64,000 nt of DNA, from assembly GCF_035581365.1 (NCBI RefSeq), contig NZ_CP141590.1:2910001-2974000 (forward strand), given 5' to 3'. The stretch comes from Tsuneonella sp. CC-YZS046 (lineage in GTDB: Bacteria; Pseudomonadota; Alphaproteobacteria; Sphingomonadales; Sphingomonadaceae). Position numbers and translations under genes: made by a program. Shown piece by piece: positions 7,933-17,560 of the stretch; position 1 is the first letter of the stretch; each line of letters opens with the position of its first letter. The notes under the pieces were generated by a model. That model was given only the letters and a program-made list of their open reading frames with translations, made no database searches and was not told the origin of the DNA.

Positions 7933-8841
7933 CTAGCTTTGATCGCTTTCCCTGGCCGTCCAGGGCCTGACCTGCCGGAACAGTGGGCTGTTCGATGCAG
8001 GCTCCCCTGCTTCAAGGCCGCCAAAGCCCCTGGTGTTGTTCTGCTCGTTGATCTTTTCCCGGTCTTCCGAGTTGGCATGGCCCTTCCGGATCTTCGGAAG
8101 CGGGCGGTATTCGGCATCACCGTCGAAGAAGCGGAAGCTGATGGTCCGCCTGCGCTGCCCTGGAATGGTGGGCGCTCCACCATGCAGGCAATGAGGGTGA
8201 AAGGCCAATACGTCGCCCGGCTGCATGTCGTATGACACGATGTCCCATGCGCCGCGATTGGCTTCGATGTCCGGCATGCGCGGCAAGTCCGCCTCGTCGT
8301 AGAGGGGCACGGTGTCGTCATTGGGATCGAAGATCGACCCGTTGTAGAGGATGCCCTTGTGCGATCCGCGTACGATCTCGAGGACATTCTCGGCGGGCAA
8401 GGGATCAAGCGGAATCCACAGGACCACCATGCCGCTGCCCGTCACCGGCAGATAGGAGGTGTCCTGATGCCATCCGGTGCGATGAGTGCGGCCGCCTTCC
8501 TTCAGCCAAATCTGCTCTCCCTGATACCAGATGTCCTTCCCGCCCAGCACGTCGCTGGCGATGTCGGCAATGGCTGTTTCTCGGATCAGGCCGGTGAAGA
8601 GCGGATTGTCTACGGAGTTGCCGATCGAATTGATCACCGTGCCCTCTTCGGTCGTGTACATTCTCTCGAAAGTCCCGCCGGATTTTTCCGGGTTTGCAAG
8701 ACGTTCGGCGAACACCTGCTCGATCCTGTCCATTTCGCGCGGCGAAAGCGCCTGTTTCACCAGCGCCAATCCATCGCGCTCGAATGCGTGGATGTGCTCC
8801 GATTTCACGGCCTTTTGCTTGCCCTGGGCAAGTGCTGACAT
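7933..8841 (-). CDS. Phytanoyl-CoA dioxygenase (PhyH) family Fe(II)/2-oxoglutarate oxygenase
   Basis: 302 residues. The facial triad is visible: H125-Q-D127 in GWHQDTSY and H220 in HPHCLHGGAP. Arg231/232 (RRRTISFRFF) is the likely 2-oxoglutarate ligand. RGSHKGIL is another conserved PhyH segment. The family hydroxylates or demethylates small molecules with O2 and 2-oxoglutarate. It is the first gene of a leftward series (PhyH, TonB receptor, EthD) and faces an AraC regulator across 255 bases, which points to inducible catabolism. The substrate cannot be read from the sequence. Confidence 0.88.
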   Translation of the reverse strand: MSALAQGKQKAVKSEHIHAFERDGLALVKQALSPREMDRIEQVFAERLANPEKSGGTFERMYTTEEGTVINSIGNSVDNPLFTGLIRETAIADIASDVLGGKDIWYQGEQIWLKEGGRTHRTGWHQDTSYLPVTGSGMVVLWIPLDPLPAENVLEIVRGSHKGILYNGSIFDPNDDTVPLYDEADLPRMPDIEANRGAWDIVSYDMQPGDVLAFHPHCLHGGAPTIPGQRRRTISFRFFDGDAEYRPLPKIRKGHANSEDREKINEQNNTRGFGGLEAGEPASNSPLFRQVRPWTARESDQS

Positions 8842-9096
8842 TGACCTGTTCCTCTCGCTTTCGGGTCCGGCGCGGTGGGCCGAACGGCGGTTCCCGGCAT
8901 CCCGGAAGTGAGATCCCGATTAATCGTTCCGAATTCTTGTATGCAGAGGAACAAAGCTTTGGATGAAGCGGACCCAGTGATTTCCGTTGCTCATTGGGAT
9001 CGGGCAGCGCCCGGCCGGTTGATGTTGGGGAAGAAGCCGGTAAACTCACCGGCAAGGCCGATAAAGGGGCCACACCGTGAGAGGCGGGATACTGCG

Positions 9097-10101
9097 ATGG
9101 CAATCAAGAGTTCGGATTTCGCTTGCTCGACAGTCCACGCAACCGCTGCGGAAGGAGTGGAGGCGCTAAACGACAAGAATTTCTCCGACTTCACATCCTT
9201 CCGGAACGCAATGTGCGCCCGCCATCTCGATTGGGAACTCGAGGCCGCGAATCCCGGGGAATATCAGGCCAGAATGCGCGCGCACGATCACTATGGAGTG
9301 GTGTTTACCGACCTGCGCTTCGAAAAGATGCGGGGGTATCGTTCAGACAACCAGATCGTGAATTCCCGGGACGCCTTTTATGTTCTGCTGTTTTTCCTGG
9401 AAGGCGGCGAATACATCTCTCAGGATGAGGATGTCACGCTGACGCGGTCGGGCGACATATTCCTTTGGGACACGTCCAGGCCGCTGAGCTTCGAATCTAT
9501 CGAGGTGACGCGGTGCCTGAGCACGTTTTTCCCCACCTGGATGGTGAACCAGATCGCCCCCCATCTCCAGAACCTATCCGGCAGGCGGCTGTCGGGCGAT
9601 GATAAACTCGGGGCGATCCTGGGCAATCATATTTCAGTGATCCACGATACTATCGACAGTGCCCCTGAAAATGCGCGGCCCAATCTGTTGCGCGCAACGC
9701 TGCATCTGGCCGGCGCGTGTTTCCAGCCTGCGTCAGGGCATTCGCAGACGACGCTTTATCAGAAGAAGCTGGTGGCCAGGATCGAGAAGCACATTCGCGA
9801 AAATCTGCTCGATGCCGATTTCGGTGCGGAAGCCTGCGCCGAGGCTTTCGGGATCAGTTCCCGATACATGCGCAGGATAATGAAAAATGCTGGCACGAGT
9901 TTCACCGCATTCGTGACCGAAGAGCGATTGTCCCGCGCAACCGAAGCCCTGGTAAATCCGCTATTGGCCGATGAATCGATAACCCAGATCGCATACCGCT
10001 TCGGCTTTTGCGATTCCGCCCATTTCTCCCGGCTGTTCACAAAGCGCCATGGCAAGAATCCAAGAGATTTCAGGGCAAGCCATATAGCCGGTCCCCATTG
10101 A
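9097..10101 (+). CDS. AraC family transcriptional regulator
   Basis: 334 residues from the ATG at 9097 (MAIKSSDFACSTVHATAAEG), preceded by GAGGCGGG; an upstream in-frame extension to 8875 lacks family features. The N-terminal 200 residues resemble the AraC-binding-like cupin domain of XylS/FeaR-type activators (SGDIFLWDTSRPLSFES). The C-terminal part is a double HTH (EACAEAFGISSRYMRRIMKN, then ITQIAYRFGFCDSAHFSRLF). It is divergent from PhyH and most likely activates the PhyH-TonB receptor-EthD series in response to the substrate. Confidence 0.88.
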   Translation: MAIKSSDFACSTVHATAAEGVEALNDKNFSDFTSFRNAMCARHLDWELEAANPGEYQARMRAHDHYGVVFTDLRFEKMRGYRSDNQIVNSRDAFYVLLFFLEGGEYISQDEDVTLTRSGDIFLWDTSRPLSFESIEVTRCLSTFFPTWMVNQIAPHLQNLSGRRLSGDDKLGAILGNHISVIHDTIDSAPENARPNLLRATLHLAGACFQPASGHSQTTLYQKKLVARIEKHIRENLLDADFGAEACAEAFGISSRYMRRIMKNAGTSFTAFVTEERLSRATEALVNPLLADESITQIAYRFGFCDSAHFSRLFTKRHGKNPRDFRASHIAGPH

Positions 10102-10215
10102 GCAGTTCGCATTGATCGAAGGGCCTGTGCGCTGTTTGCCAAACTCCCCGTATGTTTCAGCTGGCTGATGGCACAATGAAACAACGGACCTTGCCTTGGA
10201 ACTTGGCCACTTTCA

Positions 10216-11259
10216 TCACATATATTCAGGCGCTTTACATTCCTCGTTTATGAGCCTCTCCAAGGTGCGCCGTACCAGCACGGCGGCCTTGTCGGTTTTA
10301 AGCACGACCGGTCTTAAGTCCCAGAAATCCCTGCCTGCCATACGTTCCTGCACAGCTCGCAGGACAGGCTCGTCTTCTTGCGTGAAAGCGTAGCGGACAA
10401 GGTCTTCGATGCCTTTTGTAATCTCCTGATTGTCCATCGCGAAATTGCGGGCGAGGACATATCGATAAACCAGCTGCTGGTTGTCGATGGGCGTAAGCAG
10501 ATGCGCGCTATGCATGTATCTGCCATTTTCGCGCGACTGGCCTACCGGGGTGATGCCGACCTGCAGATAATAACTTCCAGGAGCATCCCAGCGAACATCG
10601 TTCCAGAAATCGACAAGGTCACCTTCTTTCGCGACACCACTCACGACAAACAACTTGGGTGCCGTGCCACCCGGATTCCAGCGATTGAACTGCACCTGAC
10701 GTTCTGTTGCCGTAGTTTCCGTAGTTCCTGCGGCAAACGCTTCATTGCCAAGCGTGGTCGGATGCAGGAATTGTCCATGGCTCAGGTCCATCAGATTATC
10801 GAGCACAAGCTCATAGTCGATGGCTTGAGTCATCTGTGAAAAGGCCGTGAACGAATATCCTTCCGTATCACCGATCCAGTCGTAGCTTGGAATCTGGTTT
10901 TCATCAGCCTTGTCCGCGTCTCCCATCCATATCCAAACGATGCGGTCCCGTTCGGCAGTGGGATAGGCCGGCACCTTCGCCGCCGATGGCTTGACGCTGG
11001 GATCAAAAGGATTGTGGGCGCAACGCCCTTCGCGATCAAACCGCAAGCCGTGATAAGGGCATTGGATATGACTGCCCACAACCTTACCCATATGCAGGGG
11101 AGCGAAGCGATGGGGGCAGGTATCGCCCAGAGCGATAATCTCGCCGCTCTCGTCCCTGAAAAGGACGACATGCTCTCCTATGATCTTCTGGTAACTGGCC
11201 TTGTCGCCGACTTCCTCGCTCCAGGCAGCCACATACCAAGCATCACGTAGAAATGACAT
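10216..11259 (-). CDS. Rieske non-heme iron oxygenase (VanA-like terminal oxygenase)
   Basis: 347 residues. The N-terminal Rieske centre uses C48-P-H50 and C67-P-Y-H70 (TCPHRFAPLH, CPYHG). The mononuclear iron site shows D158-x2-H161-x4-H166 (NLMDLSHGQFLHP). Length and the start SFLRDAWYVAAWSEEV fit the vanillate O-demethylase / dicamba monooxygenase branch, single-component oxygenases that need a separate reductase. No reductase or ferredoxin is adjacent. Start ATG at 11259 has AGGAGAT upstream and lies 12 bases after the TonB receptor stop, so they share a transcript. Confidence 0.9.
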   Translation of the reverse strand: MSFLRDAWYVAAWSEEVGDKASYQKIIGEHVVLFRDESGEIIALGDTCPHRFAPLHMGKVVGSHIQCPYHGLRFDREGRCAHNPFDPSVKPSAAKVPAYPTAERDRIVWIWMGDADKADENQIPSYDWIGDTEGYSFTAFSQMTQAIDYELVLDNLMDLSHGQFLHPTTLGNEAFAAGTTETTATERQVQFNRWNPGGTAPKLFVVSGVAKEGDLVDFWNDVRWDAPGSYYLQVGITPVGQSRENGRYMHSAHLLTPIDNQQLVYRYVLARNFAMDNQEITKGIEDLVRYAFTQEDEPVLRAVQERMAGRDFWDLRPVVLKTDKAAVLVRRTLERLINEECKAPEYM

Positions 11260-11271
11260 TGCGATCTCCTG

Positions 11272-13685
11272 TCAGAAATCGAAACGAGCCGAAACATACC
11301 ATTCAGCAGGGCGATTATATGTGGCAAACAAGGTGCCTGCCCCGGCCAGCTGATTTGTTCCATTTACGATGAAGCGCTCGTTGAAGACATTCCTGCCGCC
11401 TGCCGTGAACGATAACTTATTATCAGGCAGGGCATAGGTCGCGGACAGGTCTACTGTACTATGGGATTTGCCATAAAGTTCAGGAGTATTTTCTGAATCA
11501 CTGGCCATGCGCGAGCGGTAAAAGTAGTCTGCCCGCAGTGTGAGGGAAGAATCATTGGCGAAAGCCAGGCGGTATTCGGGTCCGGCATGGGCCGTCCACT
11601 TCGCGACCTTGGGCAGGTCGCTATCTTTGAGGATGACTCCGGTCGGGTCGTCCACGCTGGTGTAATGCGCATCGATATACCCCAGGCTGCCATTGAGCCT
11701 CAGCCCGTCGACGAGGCGCGCCTGCACTTCCAGTTCAAACCCCTTGATGCGGGCATCCCCGGCGTTCTCAAAGGTCGGTGAAACGCCGCGCTGGATGAGC
11801 AGTTGCATATCCTTGTATTTCGTTGTGAACGCGGCCGCGTTAATCTGCAGGCGGCGATTCCACAGAATACTCTTAACGCCCAGTTCGAAGGTTTCCGCCG
11901 TCTCTTCCTTGAAAGTCGGCGCGCTGAGAACCGGTGCTGTCACGCGTGTAGTCCAGCCGCCGGATTTGTAGCCCCGAGAATAGGAGCCGTAGATCATGAT
12001 GTCGTCGTTCGGCTTGAATTCCAATCCCAACCGTGGCGAGAAGTCATCGAACTTCTGCTTTTGCAGCGCGGTGGGCTGAAGCTGGGACAGATCCGCCGGA
12101 TCGGGGTAGAGCACCGATGGCAGGCCCAGAAGCTTCTGCAGAAACAGGTTCGCGTCAATCTGGCTGGGCCAGAACCGCTTCTTTTCCTTGGTATAGCGCC
12201 CGCCCAGCGTGATCCCCAGTTGATCGGTGATCGCGAAATTCATATGCGCGAAAGCGGCATAGGATTTCGTCTTGAACCGAATGGGATTGTAGACGGAAAA
12301 TATGCCGCCCGCGAATATCGGATTCTGCTCCTCATCCGCGCTCTCATCAAAGTAATAGGCCCCGACCACCCACTTCAGCCGATCGTCGATCGATGATCCG
12401 CTGAGTTGAAATTCCTGCGAGAATTGATGCTGCGACTGGGTAATCGTGGGCTGAAAGATGATTGCGGGCGATCCGTCGATGTCGAGGCCGATTGCCCACT
12501 TCTGATTGCGATAGGCAGTTATCGATTTCAGCGCGATGCCGTCACTGATGTCGATATCCACCGTCCCGGCGAAGCCGTAATTGCGCAAACGCGAATAGTT
12601 GTTCCCTGCGCCATAGGTCACGTTCAGCCTGTCCGAAACATAGCGATCATCATAGGGCGCCACATCATTTGTCGGATCGGCATCCACATTGACCCCGGCA
12701 AGGGCCGTGCCGGGGCCGACACGGGGGCCGCACACGGCGCCCAGCCCGATGGTATCGAGCGCGGCTGCCGGGGTGCCGATACATATATTGTATAATCCCG
12801 CCAGCGTGGGATTGCCGCTCGGATCGAGTTGTGCCGTTCGGATGAGATGATAGGGGGAGGCTCCTTGGCGCGCCCTCGAATAGTCGCCGGTCAGGGTCAG
12901 GCGGATGTCGTCGCCCTTCCACAGCAGCTTTCCGCGTGCGTTGAATTCATGGCCTCCGCCCAGTCGATCCTTGGCGCCCAGTCCTTGGACGATACCTCCG
13001 GGCACGAAATTTGCTTCGGTTTCGGATGACGTCACGCCCGGAAAGGCTGCGCGCCGCTGCCAGCCGTCGCGTTTGGTGCGCGACACCGCGAATGTGCTCA
13101 GCAACCTGTCTTTGATTAGCGGAATGTCGACCGCAACGGCGGCATCCACGCGATTGAAGCGGCCGACAGTGAACTGCCCTCTCGCGCCGAACGTGGATGC
13201 GGGTTCGCGCGTAACCACGCTGATCGCTCCACCGATGGTATTGCGGCCGAACAGGGTGCCTTGTGGTCCTTGAGTATCTCTATCCGCTCGACGTCCAGCA
13301 GACTGGCATTCGCGCCTATCGTTCGCGCAAGATAGACGCCATCGACATAGGTCCCCACACCCGGCTCGAACGCGGCGGAAAAGTCATCCTGTCCGATTCC
13401 GCGGATGAAGCCCGACAAGGATGAGGGCGATCCGACGATCTGCGAAGAGTTGGAAAGCTGCACGCTTGGGGTGTAGTTGGCCAATTGGGCCACTTCCGTC
13501 ACACCTCGTGACTGCATCGCCTCTCCGCTTATTGCGGCAATGGCAATGGGCACATCCTGCACATTCTCGGCACGCTTTTGGGCGGTGACGATTATTTCTT
13601 CAACACCATCTCCGGATTGGGCAATCGCAGGAAAAGCCGATGTTAGCGCGCACAATGAAACACCACAGCAGAACAGCCGTTTCAT
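11272..13685 (-). pseudogene. TonB-dependent receptor with a one-base frameshift in the plug
   Basis: Start ATG at 13685 with GGAGAGG upstream; signal peptide MKRLFCCGVSLCALTSAFP; plug start EEIIVTAQKRAE. At about 13268 the frame breaks inside the conserved LLDVERIEILKGPQGTLFG segment: the sequence has one G too few, giving LKDHKAP. In the next frame FGRNTIGGAISVVTREPAS and a full barrel continue to the terminal FDF at 11274. Total span is 2414 bases; adding one base gives 805 codons, so the rest is intact. It is followed by the Rieske gene and preceded by a TetR regulator. Loss may be recent, or a sequencing error. Confidence 0.85.
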
Positions 13686-13762
13686 GATCCTCTCCATATA
13701 TGTTTTCCGGGACATGCCCGCTTGGAGGCTGGCCAATTTTTTCGGCTCAACCTCAAAGTGAC

Positions 13763-13790
13763 AATTATTGTATATTTTAGGAGAGGTCAA
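13763..13790 (-). promoter_or_regulatory. Candidate sigma-70-like promoter of the TonB receptor-Rieske operon
   Basis: On the reverse strand TTGACC (13790-13785) and ATAATT (13768-13763) are separated by 16 bases, about 78 bases upstream of the TonB receptor ATG. The element is markedly AT-rich against its surroundings. It lies just downstream of the tetR stop codon, a sensible place for TetR control. Confidence 0.4.
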
Positions 13791-13804
13791 TCGGGATGGT
13801 AATT

Positions 13805-14461
13805 TCAACCGTTCGACAAGGAGCCGGCCACCAGTTCGGGCAATGGAAGCAGCGCGACCCGCCGCGATTCTTCTATGGTCAAGCCAAGCAGGCGCAGGAT
13901 CATTGTAGTTGCCTCAACAATGAAATCCTCTTCAGGATTCGATGTGAGTATGGTTTTGGTGGCTCCCATTAGCGCGCCAAATACGAGATTGGCTGCGTAA
14001 CCCGAATCCAGGAATGTGAACCGCCCCTCTTTCTTTCCGGCATCGATATCGGCGCGCGCAAGTCTCAGGATGTCCTCGTACATCTCTCCTTCCTCGAGCC
14101 ATATGCGTAAAACCAGCCACCCCCAGGCTGGATTGCGAGTTGCCCGAAGGAGTTGGTGCTTGACCCCAATCATTACGCGTTCAGCGCGGTCAGGGACCCC
14201 GGCATAGGCAATCCAGGTCTGTCGGTAAGGATCGCGACCGACCTTTTCCCAAAGCGCGACCATGAGATCGTGGCGAGTTGCGAAATGCTTGTAGAATGTT
14301 CCTCTGGAAACGCCGGCTTCTCTGATGAAGTCCTCGATCGCCGGCATGTGCTCGCCCTGAAGGCCGATAACGCGCGCAGCCGCTTCAATCAGCCGGAGCC
14401 TGGTTCGCTGGCTGCGCGCAGCCCCAATTTCCGCGCGTCTCGCCCTGCTGTGCTCAACCAC
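13805..14461 (-). CDS. TetR family transcriptional regulator
   Basis: 218 residues. The N-terminal HTH is clear (RLIEAAARVIGLQG, then FIREAGVSRGTFYKHFATRH), followed by a helical ligand-binding domain with little family-specific signal. It lies about 120 bases upstream of the TonB receptor-Rieske pair and reads in the same direction, so it is a likely local repressor responding to the substrate or a product. No obvious palindrome was found at 13686-13804 by eye. Confidence 0.88.
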   Translation of the reverse strand: MVEHSRARRAEIGAARSQRTRLRLIEAAARVIGLQGEHMPAIEDFIREAGVSRGTFYKHFATRHDLMVALWEKVGRDPYRQTWIAYAGVPDRAERVMIGVKHQLLRATRNPAWGWLVLRIWLEEGEMYEDILRLARADIDAGKKEGRFTFLDSGYAANLVFGALMGATKTILTSNPEEDFIVEATTMILRLLGLTIEESRRVALLPLPELVAGSLSNG

Positions 14462-14819
14462 GTTTACCCTTTCTTCCCGCCATCCGAATCAACGGGGGGC
14501 TGTTAAACCTTTACGGATAATCGGGCACTCCCATGCCAGTGTCCGTCCGATATACGACTTTGCGCGCAGATTATCGAACGGGAACGGCAAGGTCTTCTTC
14601 TGCCTTTCAACGCTGCCCAGTGATAGAAGCTCTCTTCAAGCCGCGGAAACAGTGCTGCCATCAATGACGTATTCAGCGCCAGCACCAGTGATCGCCTCGC
14701 CCTTCGCGCCAGGTGGACAAGCCGGCGCTGGACGCCGCTGTCGCTGCCCGACTGCTTTCGATCGAACCGATCGCTGGCCGGCGCGGACCTCGCAGCCGCA
14801 GGATGCCTTCGTCAATGGA
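14462..14819 (-). other. Gene-poor scar with a possible SDR C-terminal remnant
   Basis: No complete gene is seen in these 358 bases. On the reverse strand 14636-14705 reads AITGAGAEYVIDGSTVSAA and then a stop, which resembles the last strand of short-chain dehydrogenases (ITGAEFVIDGG-type). A separate reverse frame from about 14632 to 14509 reads KTLPFPFDNLRAKSYIGRTL and ends at a stop without a usable start; I do not recognise it. Together they suggest a junction of gene ends between the catabolic island and the next module. Confidence 0.35.
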
Positions 14820-15803
14820 TCAGTCGGTGTCGATCACCACCACGCATTTGCCGCGAACCTTGCGGTTGCGCAGATCCCTGAAGGCCTGCAGCGCATCGTC
14901 GAAGGGGAAGCGGTTGGCTTTTTGCGGGCGGATTTTTCCTATTTTCGCCCATGTGAGCATTGTATTGAAGTCGGCCCAGCCCTGCTCCCCGGTCTGCTCG
15001 ATGGCGAGGCGCGCCTCGACCCCGATGACCGAGATCATCTTGACCAGCGCGACATTGGTGCGCAGCGTGGCCGGCCGGCCCGAGGTGAACCCGACGACCA
15101 GAATCCGCCCGCCCGGCGCGATTGCCTTCATCGCCTGATCGAACAGGTCGCCGCCCACCGGGTCGAAATAGACGTCCGCCCCGCGCCCGCCGGTAAATTC
15201 GCGCACCTGTTCGGACACGCTGGCCTGGCGATAGTCGATCGCGAGATCCGCCCCCATGGCCTTGAGATAGCCGGTGTCGCTGCCCACCGCGATCACCCGC
15301 GCGCCCAGCGCCCGGCCGACATCCATCGCCGCGCAGCCGACCCCGCCGGTGGCGCCGAACACCACCAGCGTTTCACCCTCCAGCAGCTGCGCGCGGCGGA
15401 CGAGCGCGTTGAATGCGGTCCAGTGGTTCATCAGGAAACCGGCGGCATCCACCAGGTCGATCCCGTCACCGACCGGATGCACGAACCGTTCCGGCAGCAC
15501 GCAATATTCCGCCAGCCCGCCGCCGGCGAGCGACACGGAAAAGGCCGCCACTCGATCGCCGACCCGCAGGCGCGTGACGCCGGGGCCGCAGGCGTCGACG
15601 ATCCCCGACAGCTCGCTGCTGGGAATGTAGGGCAGGGGCGGCAGCTTCTGATAGCCGCCTTCCAGCACCAGCGTTTCCCCGAAGGCGAGGCCCGCCGCGC
15701 GCACGCGGACCCGGACTTCCCCCGGGCCGGGCTGAGGAAGCGGAACCTCTTTCTGCACCAGTTCGAACGGATCGGCGAACCGTTCACACAGCCATGCCTT
15801 CAT
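14820..15803 (-). CDS. NADPH:quinone oxidoreductase-like medium-chain dehydrogenase/reductase
   Basis: 327 residues from the ATG at 15803 (MKAWLCERFADPFELVQ). The GroES-like N-terminal domain lacks the catalytic zinc cysteines, and the nucleotide-binding motif is VVFGATGGVGCAAMDVGRAL. GGRGADVYFDPVGG is the usual quinone-oxidoreductase segment. Members reduce quinones or activated double bonds (enoyl compounds) with NADPH. It follows the LLM monooxygenase on the same strand after 239 bases and is probably co-regulated with it. Confidence 0.85.
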   Translation of the reverse strand: MKAWLCERFADPFELVQKEVPLPQPGPGEVRVRVRAAGLAFGETLVLEGGYQKLPPLPYIPSSELSGIVDACGPGVTRLRVGDRVAAFSVSLAGGGLAEYCVLPERFVHPVGDGIDLVDAAGFLMNHWTAFNALVRRAQLLEGETLVVFGATGGVGCAAMDVGRALGARVIAVGSDTGYLKAMGADLAIDYRQASVSEQVREFTGGRGADVYFDPVGGDLFDQAMKAIAPGGRILVVGFTSGRPATLRTNVALVKMISVIGVEARLAIEQTGEQGWADFNTMLTWAKIGKIRPQKANRFPFDDALQAFRDLRNRKVRGKCVVVIDTD

Positions 15804-16042
15804 GGATAATCGGGCCTCAACAACGCCATTGAACTTCCGCATCCCATAATCGATTCAGCAGGTTGTGAAAGGCGGGATTGCCTTGCGCATCTGGGCGCAT
15901 CTCCGGCCCGGCACATCTCCGCGAAAGCGGGAAGGACCTGCCGGGCGCGGAGCATGGCCCCCGTCGCTTGCTCCGCCTGCCGCATCCGGGAGGATGGAAG
16001 TGGATGCGATCCGGGCAAAACCGGCTCCGGGGATGGCGCGGG

Positions 16043-17248
16043 TCAGGATTTGTCCCGCGCGTTGAAATGGGCCACCATCTCGGGCGAGAGATGCCTGTCG
16101 CTCTTGCTGGCGGCATATTGCGACATCTTGTCCCGCACGGCGGCCGCCATTTCCCCACGGAACAGCGCGTGGTTTTCCTTGAGCCACTTCTCCGAGGAGA
16201 AGCGGTTGTCGTTGAGCCGGTTGATCTTCGGAATGGCATAGCGCGCGATCAGCTCGTAGGAGCGCATGGTTTCCAGCCGATCCGCCCAGTGATGGTCCAT
16301 CACCAGGAAGCAGCCGAACCCGCCGGACTGCGCTTCCAGCCGCTCGATCTGGGCCACGAAATCGTCCGGCGTCCCGATCACCGCGAAGCCGGTGCTTATC
16401 ATGTGATCGACCGGGTCCACCCCCGGCGGCGGCGCGAGCGGCAGGGCGGCCGCCTCGTTCATGTATTCCAGCCAGCGGTGCAGCCCGAAGCGGACGTTTT
16501 CGCGCGCCTTTTCCCGCGTTTCCGCGACATGGACCGGGCCGATCAATCTCCACCCCGAGCGGTCGAGGACATGGCCGTTCTCCTGCGCGGCTTCCTCGGC
16601 GATCGCCCAGTTAGAGGCCAGCGCGTTGAAGCCGCCGGTCGAGGTCGCCCCGATTGAGAGCATGCTGAGGCCGAACCGCCCGGCGGCAAGCGCGCCGGTG
16701 GGCGAAACCTGGCTGGCGACGGCGATTTCCACGCCCGCTTCCTTGTAGGGCAGGAGTTGGAGATGCGCGTTCTGGAGATTGAACCAGTCCGACTTCTCGG
16801 TGACGTTCTGGCTGGCCAGCAGCTGCACGAGCGGGCCGATCGCCTCTTCCATCCGGTCGCGCGCCCGCGCCGTGGGAATGCCCTGCATATAGGCGTCGGA
16901 CGGCAGCGAGCCAGGCCCCACGCCGAACATGATCCGCCCGCGCGTGTGATATTCCAGCTGCCGGATGCGATCCGCCAGCGTGTAGATGTTGTGATAGGGC
17001 AAGGAGGAGACGCCGGTGCCGAATTTGATCGTCCGGGTCCGGTGCGCCACAGCGGCGATGAACAATTCCGGGCTGCCGGTGATTTCCCAGCCGCCGGAAT
17101 GATGCTCCCCCACCCAGACCTCGTCGTAATGGAGGCGGTCGAGCCATTCGACCAGCTCCATGTCGTTCTCGAGAGCGATTGCGGGATGCTCCTCGGGAAT
17201 GTGATGCGGCGGCACGAAGGCCCCGAAGCGAAGTCTAGGTCGAGTCAT
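16043..17248 (-). CDS. LLM-class flavin-dependent monooxygenase (limonene monooxygenase-like)
   Basis: 401 residues of a bacterial luciferase-like TIM barrel: LRFGAFVPPHHIPEEHP, YDEVWVGEHHSGGWEITGSP, TRTIKFGTGVSSLPYHNIY, RIMFGVGPGSLPSDAYMQG, then IGTPDDFVAQIERLE near the C terminus. The pattern fits the subgroup of FMNH2-dependent oxygenases including limonene 1,2-monooxygenase and related Baeyer-Villiger type enzymes; an external flavin reductase is expected. It lies downstream of a promoter/operator that matches the one in front of the thioesterase operon, tying it to the FadR-type regulator next door. Confidence 0.85.
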   Translation of the reverse strand: MTRPRLRFGAFVPPHHIPEEHPAIALENDMELVEWLDRLHYDEVWVGEHHSGGWEITGSPELFIAAVAHRTRTIKFGTGVSSLPYHNIYTLADRIRQLEYHTRGRIMFGVGPGSLPSDAYMQGIPTARARDRMEEAIGPLVQLLASQNVTEKSDWFNLQNAHLQLLPYKEAGVEIAVASQVSPTGALAAGRFGLSMLSIGATSTGGFNALASNWAIAEEAAQENGHVLDRSGWRLIGPVHVAETREKARENVRFGLHRWLEYMNEAAALPLAPPPGVDPVDHMISTGFAVIGTPDDFVAQIERLEAQSGGFGCFLVMDHHWADRLETMRSYELIARYAIPKINRLNDNRFSSEKWLKENHALFRGEMAAAVRDKMSQYAASKSDRHLSPEMVAHFNARDKS

Positions 17249-17393
17249 GCGGCAATTCTCCCAGCCGTGGACGCAGTGATTATCCGGGCGATCATCCGGC
17301 CGGTTTGATCCGGCCAGCCGATACGGCCAAATCCATACCGATCCCGCGCATCCGCGTTCGGCCCGCCGGATCGAGCGCCCCGCGCGGCCTCAA

Positions 17394-17446
17394 GCCTTAA
17401 ATAGGCTTCCGGGGTGAGTCAAATGGTTTGATGTTTTTACCAATCG
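17394..17446 (-). promoter_or_regulatory. Promoter with overlapping candidate FadR-type operator for the LLM gene
   Basis: On the reverse strand TTGACT (17422-17417), 17 bases, then TAAGGC (17399-17394) form a -35/-10 pair directed to the LLM gene, whose ATG is at 17248. The -35 lies in CCATTTGACT, identical over 10 bases to the element at 18328-18337. Next to it is an imperfect inverted TGGT...ACCA (17424-17442). The rest of the 312-base gap 17249-17560 shows no gene. Confidence 0.5.
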
Positions 17447-17560
17447 GCAGTAATAACCATTGTTTTTACAGGAAAATTAAATCCCAAACAATGAATGGCG
17501 GCATTTGCGCAGGGCGCGGCGCGGCATCGGCGCGCGCCTGCCCCGCCGGGAAGCGCCCGC

